A stretch of DNA of 36,016 nt from JALOTE01 sp031422195 (GTDB lineage: Bacteria > Pseudomonadota > Alphaproteobacteria > Rhizobiales > Rhizobiaceae): assembly GCA_031422195.1 (NCBI GenBank), contig JANOPZ010000002.1, positions 1 to 36,016 of the forward strand, given 5' to 3'. Numbering within the stretch: position 1 is the stretch's first letter; the number at the start of each line of letters is the position of its first letter. The notes under the pieces were generated by a model. The model worked only from the letters and a program-made list of their open reading frames with translations. It was not told the origin of the DNA and made no database searches. Positions 6,202 through 14,464 of the stretch are shown in pieces. Position numbers and translations under genes: made by a program.

Positions 6202-6829
6202 CCTTACGCTTTTGTCTTGGCTGTCTCCTGCCTTCCCAACCGGCGGGTTTGCTTATTCGGCAGGTTTGGAAACCGTGGCACACAGCAGCATCGAAACGCT
6301 GGATGATTTGCAGGGCTGGATTTCTGGCCAGATTGAAAACGGTCAGATCTGGAATGATGCTATGCTTTTGTCGGCAAGCTGGCGCGCCAAAGATAATGAT
6401 CAATTGGCTGAAGTTTCAAACCTCGCCCGCGCATTAGTTGTTGCCTCAGAACGCTTGGATGAAATGAACGGGCAAGGCACATCTTTTGCGGATGCTTCGG
6501 CGCATTGGTTGCCTGAAACCTTGCCGCGTGATTTGCCCTATATGGTGGCGCTGGGTGCAGCGGCAAAGCATGCCGATTTGCCGTTGCTGGAAACACTGGA
6601 AGCGTTTTTGCACGCCTTTGCTGCCAACCAATTGCAAGCGGCCATTCGGCTATCACTCACCGGCCAAAGCGGCGCGGCCCGCATCCTTGCCGCCCTTGGT
6701 CCAATCATCGCGGGCTCAGCAAACCGCGCTGCACTTTCGACGTTACATGATCTTGGCAGCGCCGCGTTTTTAGCCGACATTGCGGCCATGAACCACGAAA
6801 CGCTTGAGACAAGGTTGTTCAGATCGTGA
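6191..6829 (+). CDS. ureF: urease accessory protein UreF
   Basis: UreF works with UreD and UreG in the complex that activates urease, gating the GTPase and nickel transfer. The 212-residue product begins MSNSLTLLSWLSPAFPTGGFAYS, matching the strongly conserved start of the family. A longer in-frame start at 6149 would add 14 residues inside the previous gene and is less likely. The rest is mostly helical, as expected. The stop overlaps the GTG start of the next gene. Confidence 0.95.
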   Translation: MSNSLTLLSWLSPAFPTGGFAYSAGLETVAHSSIETLDDLQGWISGQIENGQIWNDAMLLSASWRAKDNDQLAEVSNLARALVVASERLDEMNGQGTSFADASAHWLPETLPRDLPYMVALGAAAKHADLPLLETLEAFLHAFAANQLQAAIRLSLTGQSGAARILAALGPIIAGSANRAALSTLHDLGSAAFLADIAAMNHETLETRLFRS

Positions 6830-7263
6830 TTGATATTATTTCGGTCGGCATCTTTATTTTACTGACAGCTACGGCACTAATTCATTTTTTTTGGGCACTA
6901 GGCGGGGATTGGCCCGGCCACGATGAAACGTCTCTGGCAAAAACGGTTGTGGGTGAGAATGACATTAAATCAATGCCACCGCAAATTTTGACTACCGTAG
7001 TTGCAATATTGATTTTCGCTTCTGGTGTTTGGGCGCTTTTGGCCACCGATATTTTTGCGATAGCCATACCTCAGGTTTTCCTGAAAGCAGGTGTGTATGT
7101 GTTGGCTGCAGTTTTCATTTTGCGGGGGGCAGTCGGCCTATTGCCGTTAATGGCACGTTTTGCAGGGGAAGAACCGTTTGCAACCCTGAATAAACGTTTT
7201 TACTCACCTCTCATTTTAATGATTGGCGCCGGATATTTTGTCATCGGCTTTTTCCATTTTTAA
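6826..7263 (+). CDS. DUF3995-like small membrane protein
   Basis: This 145-residue protein uses a GTG start overlapping the ureF stop (GTGA). It has about four membrane segments, near residues 4-24, 53-75, 80-106 and 123-143. The ALIHFFWALGGDWP motif at the end of the first helix fits the DUF3995 family. Its biochemical function is unknown. Placement between ureF and ureG invites a link to urea, ammonia or nickel transport, but no metal-binding pattern is visible and this is speculation. Confidence 0.75.
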   Translation: MIDIISVGIFILLTATALIHFFWALGGDWPGHDETSLAKTVVGENDIKSMPPQILTTVVAILIFASGVWALLATDIFAIAIPQVFLKAGVYVLAAVFILRGAVGLLPLMARFAGEEPFATLNKRFYSPLILMIGAGYFVIGFFHF

Positions 7264-7274
7264 GGGGATAGGGT

Positions 7275-7931
7275 ATGCAGGCTAAAGGTGAGACACCAAT
7301 GAGGAACCACAACCTTTCTGGCAACGGCCCCTTCCGCGTCGGCATTGGCGGCCCGGTTGGGTCTGGCAAAACCACGCTCACCGAAATGCTGTGCAAAGAA
7401 ATGCGCGATATCTGGCAAATCGGCGTCATCACCAATGATATTTATACACAGGAAGACGCGTTGATTTTGGCGCGATTGCAGGCGCTGCCCGAAGACAGAA
7501 TTATCGGTGTCGAAACCGGCGGCTGCCCGCACACAGCGATTCGCGAAGATGCCTCGATTAACTTGCGGGCAATTGAGGTGCTCAACGCCCGCCATCCGAA
7601 TTTGGATGTAATTTTTATTGAGTCTGGCGGCGACAATCTTGCAGCTACCTTTTCGCCTGATTTGGCAGATATCTCGCTCTATGTGATTTCAGTTTGCCAA
7701 GGCGAAAAAATTCCGCGCAAAGGCGGGCCTGCAATCACCCGGTCAGATTTGCTCATTATTAATAAGGCTGATCTTGCGCCTTATGTTGGCGCCGACCTTG
7801 ATGTGATGCGCGCTGATACAGAAAAGCAGCGCGGCACGAGGCCGTTTGTGTTTACGGATATGCTGCGCCGAAACGGGCTGGATGAAGTGATACGTTATAT
7901 TGCAAAAGCTGGTAATCTGGCTTTAAGCTAA
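7275..7931 (+). CDS. ureG: urease accessory GTPase UreG
   Basis: UreG is the SIMIBI-class GTPase that powers nickel insertion into urease. The 218-residue protein has the P-loop GPVGSGKT at residues 26-33, the invariant Cys-Pro-His nickel motif C84-P85-H86 (ETGGCPHTAIREDAS), an ESGGDNL switch segment and the NKADL guanine-recognition motif. An AAGGGGAT ribosome binding site lies before the ATG at 7275; a second in-frame ATG at 7299 is possible. It is the last urease gene in the window, and its stop overlaps the convergent aldo/keto reductase by 4 bases. Confidence 0.97.
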   Translation: MQAKGETPMRNHNLSGNGPFRVGIGGPVGSGKTTLTEMLCKEMRDIWQIGVITNDIYTQEDALILARLQALPEDRIIGVETGGCPHTAIREDASINLRAIEVLNARHPNLDVIFIESGGDNLAATFSPDLADISLYVISVCQGEKIPRKGGPAITRSDLLIINKADLAPYVGADLDVMRADTEKQRGTRPFVFTDMLRRNGLDEVIRYIAKAGNLALS

Positions 7932-8971
7932 ATCGGCATCGGGTATTTGCGCCTGATTGCAGCAATCTCGGCCATCACATCATCTGATAGTTTCACATTG
8001 GCAGCATCGATGTTCACATCAAGCTGTTCAAGGTTTGTCGCACCTATTATCACCGAGGTTATGAATGGCCGCGTGAGACAAAATGCAATTGCCATTTGTG
8101 AAGGGTTCAAGCCGTGCCGTTCCGCCAAATCTAAATAGGCTTCAAGCGGCGTTGCCAATTGTTCGGTCACGCGTCCGCCAAGATCAGGGCTGATCACCAG
8201 ACGCGAACCGTCTGGCTTAGCGCCATTTCGGTACTTTCCGCTCAGCATTCCCATCGCGAGCGGCGTATAAGCAAGAAGCCCCACATCCTCATGGTGAGAA
8301 AGTTCTGCCATATCGGCGTCAAACAAACGGTTGAGCAATGAATACTCATTTTGAATGGATGCAACGCGCGGCAGGCCAAATTTTTCTGCAGTATTCAAAT
8401 AGCGCATCGTGCCCCAAGCGCTATCATTCGACAGCCCGATATGGCGGATTTTACCGGCTTTTACAGCGCGGTTTAGGGCCTCTAAAATGGCATGGACATC
8501 GTCGGCCTTGGTTTCCTTGTTTTGCTTCCAAGGCTCGTAATTCCAGATTTGCCGAAACGCGTATGAGCCACGGTTGGGCCAATGCAGCTGATAAAGGTCA
8601 ATATAATCGGTCTGCATCCGCTTGAGTGAGCGGTCGATTGCGATCTCGATTTTTGCAGGCGTAATAGGCGCGCCATCATCAATCCATTTCGGGCCGGGGC
8701 CTGCGATTTTTGATGCAATTATCACGTCGTCGCGTTTGCCGCGCCGTTTCAGCCACGTGCCAATGATTTTTTCCGTTGAACCTTGCGTTTCCGCCCGGAT
8801 CGGCATCGTGGAATAAAGTTCTGCAGTATCAAAAAAATTGACGCCCTTTTCCAGCGCGCGATCCATTTGCGCGTGGCCTTCAGCTTCGGTATTCTGTTCG
8901 CCCCATGTCATGGTGCCTAGACAGATTTCAGGCACAGTCAGGCCTGTGCGGCCAAGCGGGCGGTGTTTCAT
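7928..8971 (-). CDS. aldo/keto reductase, Tas-like
   Basis: This is a 347-residue NADPH-dependent oxidoreductase with a TIM-barrel fold. The catalytic tetrad is visible: D48 and Y53 (FFDTAELYS), K88 (IIASKI) and H130 (YQLHWPN). The C-terminal VIIGATNLEQLDVN segment is the usual cofactor phosphate-binding region. The overall pattern, including the PIRAETQGSTEKIIGTWL stretch, is close to the Tas subgroup. The physiological substrate is not predictable. It converges on ureG with a 4-base overlap of stop codons and lies 20 bases downstream of gyrB, on the same strand. Confidence 0.92.
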   Translation of the reverse strand: MKHRPLGRTGLTVPEICLGTMTWGEQNTEAEGHAQMDRALEKGVNFFDTAELYSTMPIRAETQGSTEKIIGTWLKRRGKRDDVIIASKIAGPGPKWIDDGAPITPAKIEIAIDRSLKRMQTDYIDLYQLHWPNRGSYAFRQIWNYEPWKQNKETKADDVHAILEALNRAVKAGKIRHIGLSNDSAWGTMRYLNTAEKFGLPRVASIQNEYSLLNRLFDADMAELSHHEDVGLLAYTPLAMGMLSGKYRNGAKPDGSRLVISPDLGGRVTEQLATPLEAYLDLAERHGLNPSQMAIAFCLTRPFITSVIIGATNLEQLDVNIDAANVKLSDDVMAEIAAIRRKYPMPI

Positions 8972-8991
8972 AAAAAACTCTGTCTCATATT

Positions 8992-11436
8992 CTACAAATC
9001 CAAATTCGAAACGCTCAGTGCATTTTCTTGAATGAAATCGCGGCGTGGCTCTACATCATCGCCCATGAGTTGTGAAAACACGGTGTCGGCATCCTGCCCG
9101 TCGGTGTCTTTCACCCGCAGCAACGTGCGCACATTGGGGTCGAGCGTGGTTTCCCACAATTGTTCCGCGTTCATTTCGCCAAGGCCCTTATAGCGCTGTA
9201 AGGAAATGCCTTTACGGCCGGCGTTAAACACTGTTTCAAGCAAGGCAATCGGGCCGTGCACCGGTGTTGCATTTGAACCAAGGCGCAATATGCCGCCCGC
9301 GCTGAACGCCGCCGACATTTTCTCATAGTGCCGGTGTAACACCCGGGCATCGCCAGATCGCAGCAAAGCGGCATCCAAAATCGCCACTTCACGCACGCCG
9401 CGCACGGTGCGGGCAAAACGGTAGCCGCCGGTTTCAGGAATGGTTGAACCTTCCCAGCCGCGTTCAAACTCTTCTGACTGCGCATCAAGCCGTGTTGCAA
9501 CAAGTGTTGCTATGGCTGCCGCTTCGGCTTCATCCAGCGGTGCAGGGTTTAGCGCACCGCCAATCAAAGCCTGTTCAACCACGACACGATTATAGCGGGA
9601 ATGAAGGCCAGTCATAGCCGATTTAACAACAAGCGATTCATCGACCAACGCCCGCAAGTCGGCACCGCGCCTCACTTCACCGTCGGGCTGGGTATAAGAC
9701 GCATCGTCAAGACCAGTCTCGACCAGATAATTTTCCAGTGCCGGTTCATCTTTCAAATACTGCGAAGATTTACCTCTGGAGACGCGGTAAAGCGGCGGCT
9801 GCGCAATATAAAGATGCCCGCGCGCAATCAGTTCGTGCATTTGGCGGTAAAAGAAGGTGAGCAGCAATGTGCGAATATGCGCGCCATCAACATCAGCATC
9901 CGTCATGATGATGATGCGGTGGTAACGCAGTTTGCCAATATCAAACTCGTCTTTGCCAATCGATGTGCCGAGCGCCGTAATCAACGTGCCAATTTCTTGC
10001 GAACCCAGCATCCGGTCAAACCGCGCGCGCTCAACGTTCAAAATTTTACCGCGCAATGGCAAAATAGCCTGAAACTCGCGCGACCGGCCCTGTTTGGCAG
10101 AGCCACCGGCACTATCGCCTTCAACCAGAAAGATTTCAGATTTGGCGGGGTCACGCTCTTGGCAATCGGCCAGTTTGCCGGGCAGGGACGCAATATCAAG
10201 CGCACCTTTGCGGCGCGTTAAGTCGCGGGCCTTACGGGCAGCTTCACGCGCGGCGGCGGCCTCCACCACTTTGCCGATGATAATTTTTGCATCACCGGGA
10301 TGCTCTTCAAACCAAGCGCCCAGCGCTTCGTTGACATAGCTTTCAACAACGGGACGAACCTCGGACGAAACCAATTTGTCTTTGGTTTGTGAAGAAAATT
10401 TTGGGTCCGGTACTTTCACCGAAAGAACGGCCGTCAAACCCTCACGACAATCATCGCCGGTTGGGGAAACCTTTTCTTTTTTCAAAATACCGGAGGCTTC
10501 GGCATAGCCGATCACTTGGCGCGTTAATGCGCCGCGAAACCCTGCCAAATGCGTGCCGCCATCACGCTGCGGAATATTATTGGTAAAGCACAACATATTC
10601 TCGTGGTAGCTGTCGTTCCACCACATTGCGACTTCAACCGTGATGCCGTCTTTTTCGCGGATCAGGTAAACCGGCGCTGTGACCAGCGGTTTTTTCGAGC
10701 GGTCAAGATAACGAACGAAAGCCTCAAGGCCGCCATCGTAAATCATCTCGACGCGCTTTTCGTCAGCATGACGGCGGTCGGTCAACAGGATACGCACACC
10801 GGAGTTCAAAAACGCCAATTCGCGCAAACGGTGTTCCAGCGTTTCAAATACAAACTCAACTTTGGTGAATGTCAAGGTAGACGGCAAAAACGAAACCGTA
10901 GTGCCGGTTTCTCGCCCGCATTCGCCAGTGACGCGAAGTGGCGCATCCGGCACACCATGCGTAAAGCTCATCTCGTGGATTTTGCCTTGGCGGCGAATGA
11001 TGAGCTGCAACCAAGCCGACAGCGCATTGACAACCGATACACCAACACCGTGCAAGCCACCCGAAACCTTATAGGAATTTTGGTCGAACTTGCCGCCCGC
11101 ATGCAGTTCGGTCATTACGATTTCAGCAGCAGACCGCTTGGGATCGTTCTCGTCGTCGTCTTTAACGGCAGTTGGAATGCCGCGACCATTGTCTGTAACC
11201 GTTACAGAGCCGTCAGCATTCAACGTTACGGTAACAATATCGGCGTATTTGGCCAGCGCTTCGTCAATGGCGTTATCCACAACCTCATACACCATATGGT
11301 GAAGCCCGGAGCCATCATCGGTATCGCCAATATACATGCCGGGGCGTTTGCGCACGGCGTCAAGGCCCTTGAGGATGCGTATAGAATCAGCGCCGTATTC
11401 CTCTGGCGACGGGACGGCAGGAGTTTCATCTGTCAT
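8992..11436 (-). CDS. gyrB: DNA gyrase subunit B
   Basis: GyrB is the ATPase subunit of the type II topoisomerase that introduces negative supercoils. The 814-residue protein is full length. The GHKL ATPase domain shows EVVDNAIDEA (about 51-60), DNGRGIP and GGLHGVGVSVVNALS. The TOPRIM domain has LVEGDSAGGSAKQGRS and TDADVDGAHIRT. A C-terminal insert of about 170 residues before LQRYKGLGEMN is typical of Gram-negative GyrB. Long open frames on the opposite strand, including one of 297 codons, are shadows. Upstream lies a 170-base spacer before the nucleoside hydrolase end. Confidence 0.98.
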   Translation of the reverse strand: MTDETPAVPSPEEYGADSIRILKGLDAVRKRPGMYIGDTDDGSGLHHMVYEVVDNAIDEALAKYADIVTVTLNADGSVTVTDNGRGIPTAVKDDDENDPKRSAAEIVMTELHAGGKFDQNSYKVSGGLHGVGVSVVNALSAWLQLIIRRQGKIHEMSFTHGVPDAPLRVTGECGRETGTTVSFLPSTLTFTKVEFVFETLEHRLRELAFLNSGVRILLTDRRHADEKRVEMIYDGGLEAFVRYLDRSKKPLVTAPVYLIREKDGITVEVAMWWNDSYHENMLCFTNNIPQRDGGTHLAGFRGALTRQVIGYAEASGILKKEKVSPTGDDCREGLTAVLSVKVPDPKFSSQTKDKLVSSEVRPVVESYVNEALGAWFEEHPGDAKIIIGKVVEAAAAREAARKARDLTRRKGALDIASLPGKLADCQERDPAKSEIFLVEGDSAGGSAKQGRSREFQAILPLRGKILNVERARFDRMLGSQEIGTLITALGTSIGKDEFDIGKLRYHRIIIMTDADVDGAHIRTLLLTFFYRQMHELIARGHLYIAQPPLYRVSRGKSSQYLKDEPALENYLVETGLDDASYTQPDGEVRRGADLRALVDESLVVKSAMTGLHSRYNRVVVEQALIGGALNPAPLDEAEAAAIATLVATRLDAQSEEFERGWEGSTIPETGGYRFARTVRGVREVAILDAALLRSGDARVLHRHYEKMSAAFSAGGILRLGSNATPVHGPIALLETVFNAGRKGISLQRYKGLGEMNAEQLWETTLDPNVRTLLRVKDTDGQDADTVFSQLMGDDVEPRRDFIQENALSVSNLDL

Positions 11437-11607
11437 AAATAGGGGCCCGTTTTGGCTTCATGTTGAGCAATGCAAATGCAAGCGCGAATCAGCTGTTTTC
11501 ATCATTCAAGATATAGTCATTCATCGCCTCAAAGCCAAACCTTGAGGGCGTTTTGAGAGTGATGAGCCGTGTTTAAGCGGGGATAAGAGGGACTTGGGCA
11601 ACGAGAC

Positions 11608-12549
11608 TTAGAGTTTGGAAATACGCTCATAAATGAGGTCAAAAAACCCGTCAGCATCCACCTTGCCGATGACATGTGCATTATGCGCCCTGCCGGTTAC
11701 GCCCCACCAGTCTATCACTGTCATACCCAAGGTCAATTCTGATGCAGTTTCAATTTCGACATTACAGTCACGCCCTGAAAATAGTTCCGGCTTGATAAGC
11801 CAGGCGATCACGGTTGGGTCGTGCAAGGGCCCGCCATCGGTGCCATATTTGTTTTCGTCAAAACGCTCAAAATAGTCGATCCAAAGCGCAACCGCCTTCA
11901 TGACGGGCGATCCACCCTGGCGAAAGCGGTCAACCCGCACTTTCGTTGTTAGCGCTTTGTGCGTCATGTCGAGCGGCATTACCACGATTGGGATGCCGGA
12001 TTGGAAAACAACCGCTGCGGCATGCGGGTCAACATAGATATTAAACTCTGCCGCCGGCGTTACGTTGCCGCCTTCAAAACAACCACCGCCCATGAGAACA
12101 ATTTGCTGAATGCGGGGTGCAATATCCGGCGCTTTGATCAGAGCAAGCGCAATATTCGTGAGCGGACCAAGTGGACATAAAGTCACTGTTTTTGCGGGCT
12201 CATTGCGCAGCGTTTCAATAATGAAATCGACGCCATCCTGCGCTTGAAGAGGCATTGTTGGCTCCGGCAGGTCTGGGCCATCCAGCCCGGTTTTGCCATG
12301 CACATATTCAGCGGTGACAAGTTTGCGCAACAAGGGCCGCGACGCACCGGCAAAAACCTTAATGTTGGTTTTACCTGCCAGTTCGCAAATCTTGCGTGCA
12401 TTAATTTCGGTCAAATGCAGCGGCACATTGCCTGCCACAGCGACAATGCCCAAAACCTCAATTTCAGGACTGGCCAATGCGAGCAAAATTGCCACTGCAT
12501 CATCCTGTCCGGGGTCAGTATCGATAATGATGCGGGTTGTTTGGGTCAT
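11608..12549 (-). CDS. inosine/uridine-preferring nucleoside hydrolase
   Basis: This enzyme hydrolyses ribonucleosides to base and ribose for salvage. The N-terminal calcium-binding signature DTDPGQDDA is at about residues 10-18, and LMGGG and FNIYVDPHAA segments of the family follow. The ATG at 12549 gives 313 residues; a GTG at 12558 would add three. A C-terminal histidine typical of the active site is hard to place confidently. Substrate preference (purine or pyrimidine) cannot be told from sequence. It is divergent from the small heat shock gene, with 112 bases between the starts. Confidence 0.93.
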   Translation of the reverse strand: MTQTTRIIIDTDPGQDDAVAILLALASPEIEVLGIVAVAGNVPLHLTEINARKICELAGKTNIKVFAGASRPLLRKLVTAEYVHGKTGLDGPDLPEPTMPLQAQDGVDFIIETLRNEPAKTVTLCPLGPLTNIALALIKAPDIAPRIQQIVLMGGGCFEGGNVTPAAEFNIYVDPHAAAVVFQSGIPIVVMPLDMTHKALTTKVRVDRFRQGGSPVMKAVALWIDYFERFDENKYGTDGGPLHDPTVIAWLIKPELFSGRDCNVEIETASELTLGMTVIDWWGVTGRAHNAHVIGKVDADGFFDLIYERISKL

Positions 12550-12570
12550 TTTGGGCACTCACAGCTTTGG

Positions 12571-12598
12571 TTGAAACTTAGAAGGATAACCTCCATAT
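12571..12598 (+). promoter_or_regulatory. RpoH (sigma-32)-type promoter candidate
   Basis: TTGAA at 12571-12575 is separated by 17 bases from CCATAT at 12593-12598. This agrees with the rhizobial RpoH1 pattern (CTTGAA, 17 bases, CCANAT) except for a GG instead of CC/CT just before TTGAA. It points at the small heat shock gene, leaving a leader of about 55 bases. Confidence 0.55.
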
Positions 12599-12661
12599 CA
12601 GGCGCACGAGCAAATGCCATTCGGGTTTGCTAAATTTTGCTTCTTCTTTGTGAGAGCTTTG

Positions 12662-13084
12662 ATGACAAGACTGCCACCATTTTCCAGCCCGCTTTTGGTC
12701 GGATTTGACGCCATTGAAAAAAAGCTCGAACAAATTGCCAAAACTGGCGATTCGTACCCCCCCTACAACATTGAGCGTATTTCAGCGAGCGATGCAGAAT
12801 GTTTGCGCGTGACGCTGGCCGTTGCCGGGTTTGCCGAAACCGACCTTGAAGTGTTGATAGAGGAAAACCAACTCATCGTGCGCGGTCGCCAGCGTGAAGA
12901 TGAAACCGCACGCAGCTATTTGCACCGGGGCATTGCGGCCCGCCAGTTTCAACGCGTTTTTATGCTGGCAGAGGGCATGCAAGTCAAAAATGCGCAATTG
13001 CGCAACGGGCTTCTTTCAATTGACCTTCAACGCCCTGAACCTGAGCGTATTATCCGCCGCATCAAAATAACCACATCTGAATAA
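12662..13084 (+). CDS. small heat shock protein, Hsp20 family
   Basis: The 140-residue product is an IbpA-type alpha-crystallin chaperone that holds unfolding proteins under heat stress. The crystallin domain runs from about residue 36 (YNIERI) to 130 and includes VTLAVAGFAETDLEVLIEENQLIVRG and the C-terminal NGLLSIDL segment, the form here of the usual GVLTI-like motif. The chosen ATG follows a GAGAG ribosome binding site; a frame from 12614 would add a Phe-rich stretch that looks like leader RNA. An RpoH-type promoter lies upstream. Its stop directly abuts the convergent ptsN stop. Confidence 0.92.
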   Translation: MTRLPPFSSPLLVGFDAIEKKLEQIAKTGDSYPPYNIERISASDAECLRVTLAVAGFAETDLEVLIEENQLIVRGRQREDETARSYLHRGIAARQFQRVFMLAEGMQVKNAQLRNGLLSIDLQRPEPERIIRRIKITTSE

Positions 13085-13549
13085 TCAGGCAGCGGCAGAC
13101 GCTTCACGCGGGCACAGAATATCGTGAATCGCAACGCTATCGGGTGCCCGGCGAATGGCATCCACGATTTCGGTGGAACGCAAAATGCGCGCCACCTTAG
13201 AGAGAGCTTTCAAATGGTCAGCGCCAGCCAATTCCGGTGCAATCAACATGAAAACCAGATCAACCTTTTGATCATCAATAGCTTCAAAATCCACCGCTTG
13301 ATCCAGCCTCACAAAAAGTCCTGCCAGTTTTGCCGAAGCTTTTAATTTGCAATGCGGAATAGCAATTCCATTGCCAACGCCAGTGGAACCCAAGCGTTCG
13401 CGCTGCATGATAGTGTCAAAGATATCGCGTTCGGCAATTCCTGTCATTACAGCGGCCTTTTCAGACATGAATTGCAGCAACTGCTTTTTCGAGGTCATTT
13501 TGACGTTTGAAAAAACGGCGTCAGGCTTCAAAAACTCGGTCATAGGCAT
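13085..13549 (-). CDS. ptsN: nitrogen regulatory phosphotransferase EIIA-Ntr
   Basis: PtsN receives phosphate from NPr in the nitrogen phosphotransferase system and regulates potassium, nitrogen and stress functions by protein contacts. The 154-residue protein has the phosphorylated histidine H66 in GIAIPHCK, preceded by ERLGSTGVGNG, and the VDLVFMLIAPE and DHLKALSKVARIL segments of the family. It is the last gene of the lpt-rpoN-hpf-ptsN run, 59 bases after hpf. The stop codon lies immediately next to that of the convergent heat shock gene, with no room for a bidirectional terminator. Confidence 0.96.
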   Translation of the reverse strand: MPMTEFLKPDAVFSNVKMTSKKQLLQFMSEKAAVMTGIAERDIFDTIMQRERLGSTGVGNGIAIPHCKLKASAKLAGLFVRLDQAVDFEAIDDQKVDLVFMLIAPELAGADHLKALSKVARILRSTEIVDAIRRAPDSVAIHDILCPREASAAA

Positions 13550-13608
13550 AGTTCAAATTCCCAAACGGGGAGCCCGAAGGCCGCCCTTAAAGAGGTGGTT
13601 ATACCGTG

Positions 13609-14190
13609 TTACGCTTTTTCTTTACCAGCTGCGTCAATCCAGCCTATGTTGCCATCAGCGCGTCGATAAACAATGTTAATCGCGTGTGTTGCGCGAGCAC
13701 GGAATACAAAAACCGGCTCATCCTTCAAATCAAGCTGCATCACAGCATCTGCCACTGTCATTATTGCGGCTGCTTTAACAGAATCAGCAATAATCAAGGG
13801 TGCATAGTCAGCAGCAATTTCTTCTATTTCTTCAGCAACCGGCTCCATAACGCGGTACGCATAGGTCTCGGCAGGTTCACGCACAACCACATCATTTTGA
13901 TGGCTTTTCAGGCGGCGCTTATAGCGGCGCAAACGCTTCTCAATATGCTCGGCAGCCATGTCGAACGCCACAATCGGGTCATGGGCTTGGCCTTTGGCTT
14001 GCAAATCCACACCACTGGACAAATGCAACATGATCTCGCTTTCAAAGCGAGATCCCGATTTTTCGACAGTCACATGCCCGGTATAGCCCTGGGAAAAGTA
14101 CTTCGCGGCGGCATCGTCAATTCGGCCCTGAATCTGAGAGCGGAAGGCGTCACCAATGTCCATTTGCTTGCCAGAAATGCGTACCGTCAT
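13609..14190 (-). CDS. hpf: ribosome hibernation promoting factor, long form
   Basis: HPF binds the 30S subunit and, in the long form, promotes 100S dimers of inactive ribosomes. The 193-residue product starts MTVRISGKQM. Its first 100 residues form the HPF/YfiA domain (RIDDAAAKYFSQGYTGHVTVEKSG, then HIEKRLRRYKRRL). A linker and the C-terminal dimerisation domain (DEPVFVFRARATHAINIVYRRADGNIGWID) follow. A start at 14259 would add 23 residues with no family resemblance and is rejected. It lies between rpoN and ptsN, the common arrangement. Confidence 0.95.
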   Translation of the reverse strand: MTVRISGKQMDIGDAFRSQIQGRIDDAAAKYFSQGYTGHVTVEKSGSRFESEIMLHLSSGVDLQAKGQAHDPIVAFDMAAEHIEKRLRRYKRRLKSHQNDVVVREPAETYAYRVMEPVAEEIEEIAADYAPLIIADSVKAAAIMTVADAVMQLDLKDEPVFVFRARATHAINIVYRRADGNIGWIDAAGKEKA

Positions 14191-14407
14191 AGTGCTTTTC
14201 CTTTTCAATGCGCTGCTGTCGGGCGGGGTGCCCTTGGCATTACCACATTGAATCAACATTTCGCCTGAGACGCAAGTTTAGTGGTTTCCAAAGTTCGATT
14301 ATGTCTTGCCCCAACACAGGCCAACTCCATCACAAGAAACGCCCGATAAAAATTATAAAACCCGCATAACAACATCAGTTGCAACCAAAAGCTGCCGATT
14401 GCGGCGT

Positions 14408-14436
14408 CTCCTATGAGCCTGACTGTAGCCTGTCAA
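14408..14436 (-). promoter_or_regulatory. candidate sigma-70 promoter for hpf-ptsN
   Basis: On the - strand a perfect TTGACA (14436-14431) is followed after 17 bases by TAGGAG (14413-14408), a poor -10. A perfect TATAAT also occurs nearer to hpf (around 14350) but lacks a good -35. The 274-base gap between rpoN and hpf suits an internal promoter. Confidence 0.35.
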
Positions 14437-14464
14437 GTTAACCAAGAGGAAGCTTGGCAACCAT

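Noticed and set aside
10549..11442. 297-codon + frame opposite gyrB
   Set aside because: It is antisense to the conserved GyrB ATPase domain and has a composition typical of a shadow frame.
11489..11524. 11-codon leader peptide frame (- strand) before gyrB
   Set aside because: It has a GAGG-like motif, but a frame this short is expected by chance and shows no attenuator structure.
12614..12661. 16-residue N-terminal extension of the Hsp20 protein
   Set aside because: It is Phe-rich and unlike the family; the region is better explained as a leader between the RpoH-type promoter and the ATG at 12662.
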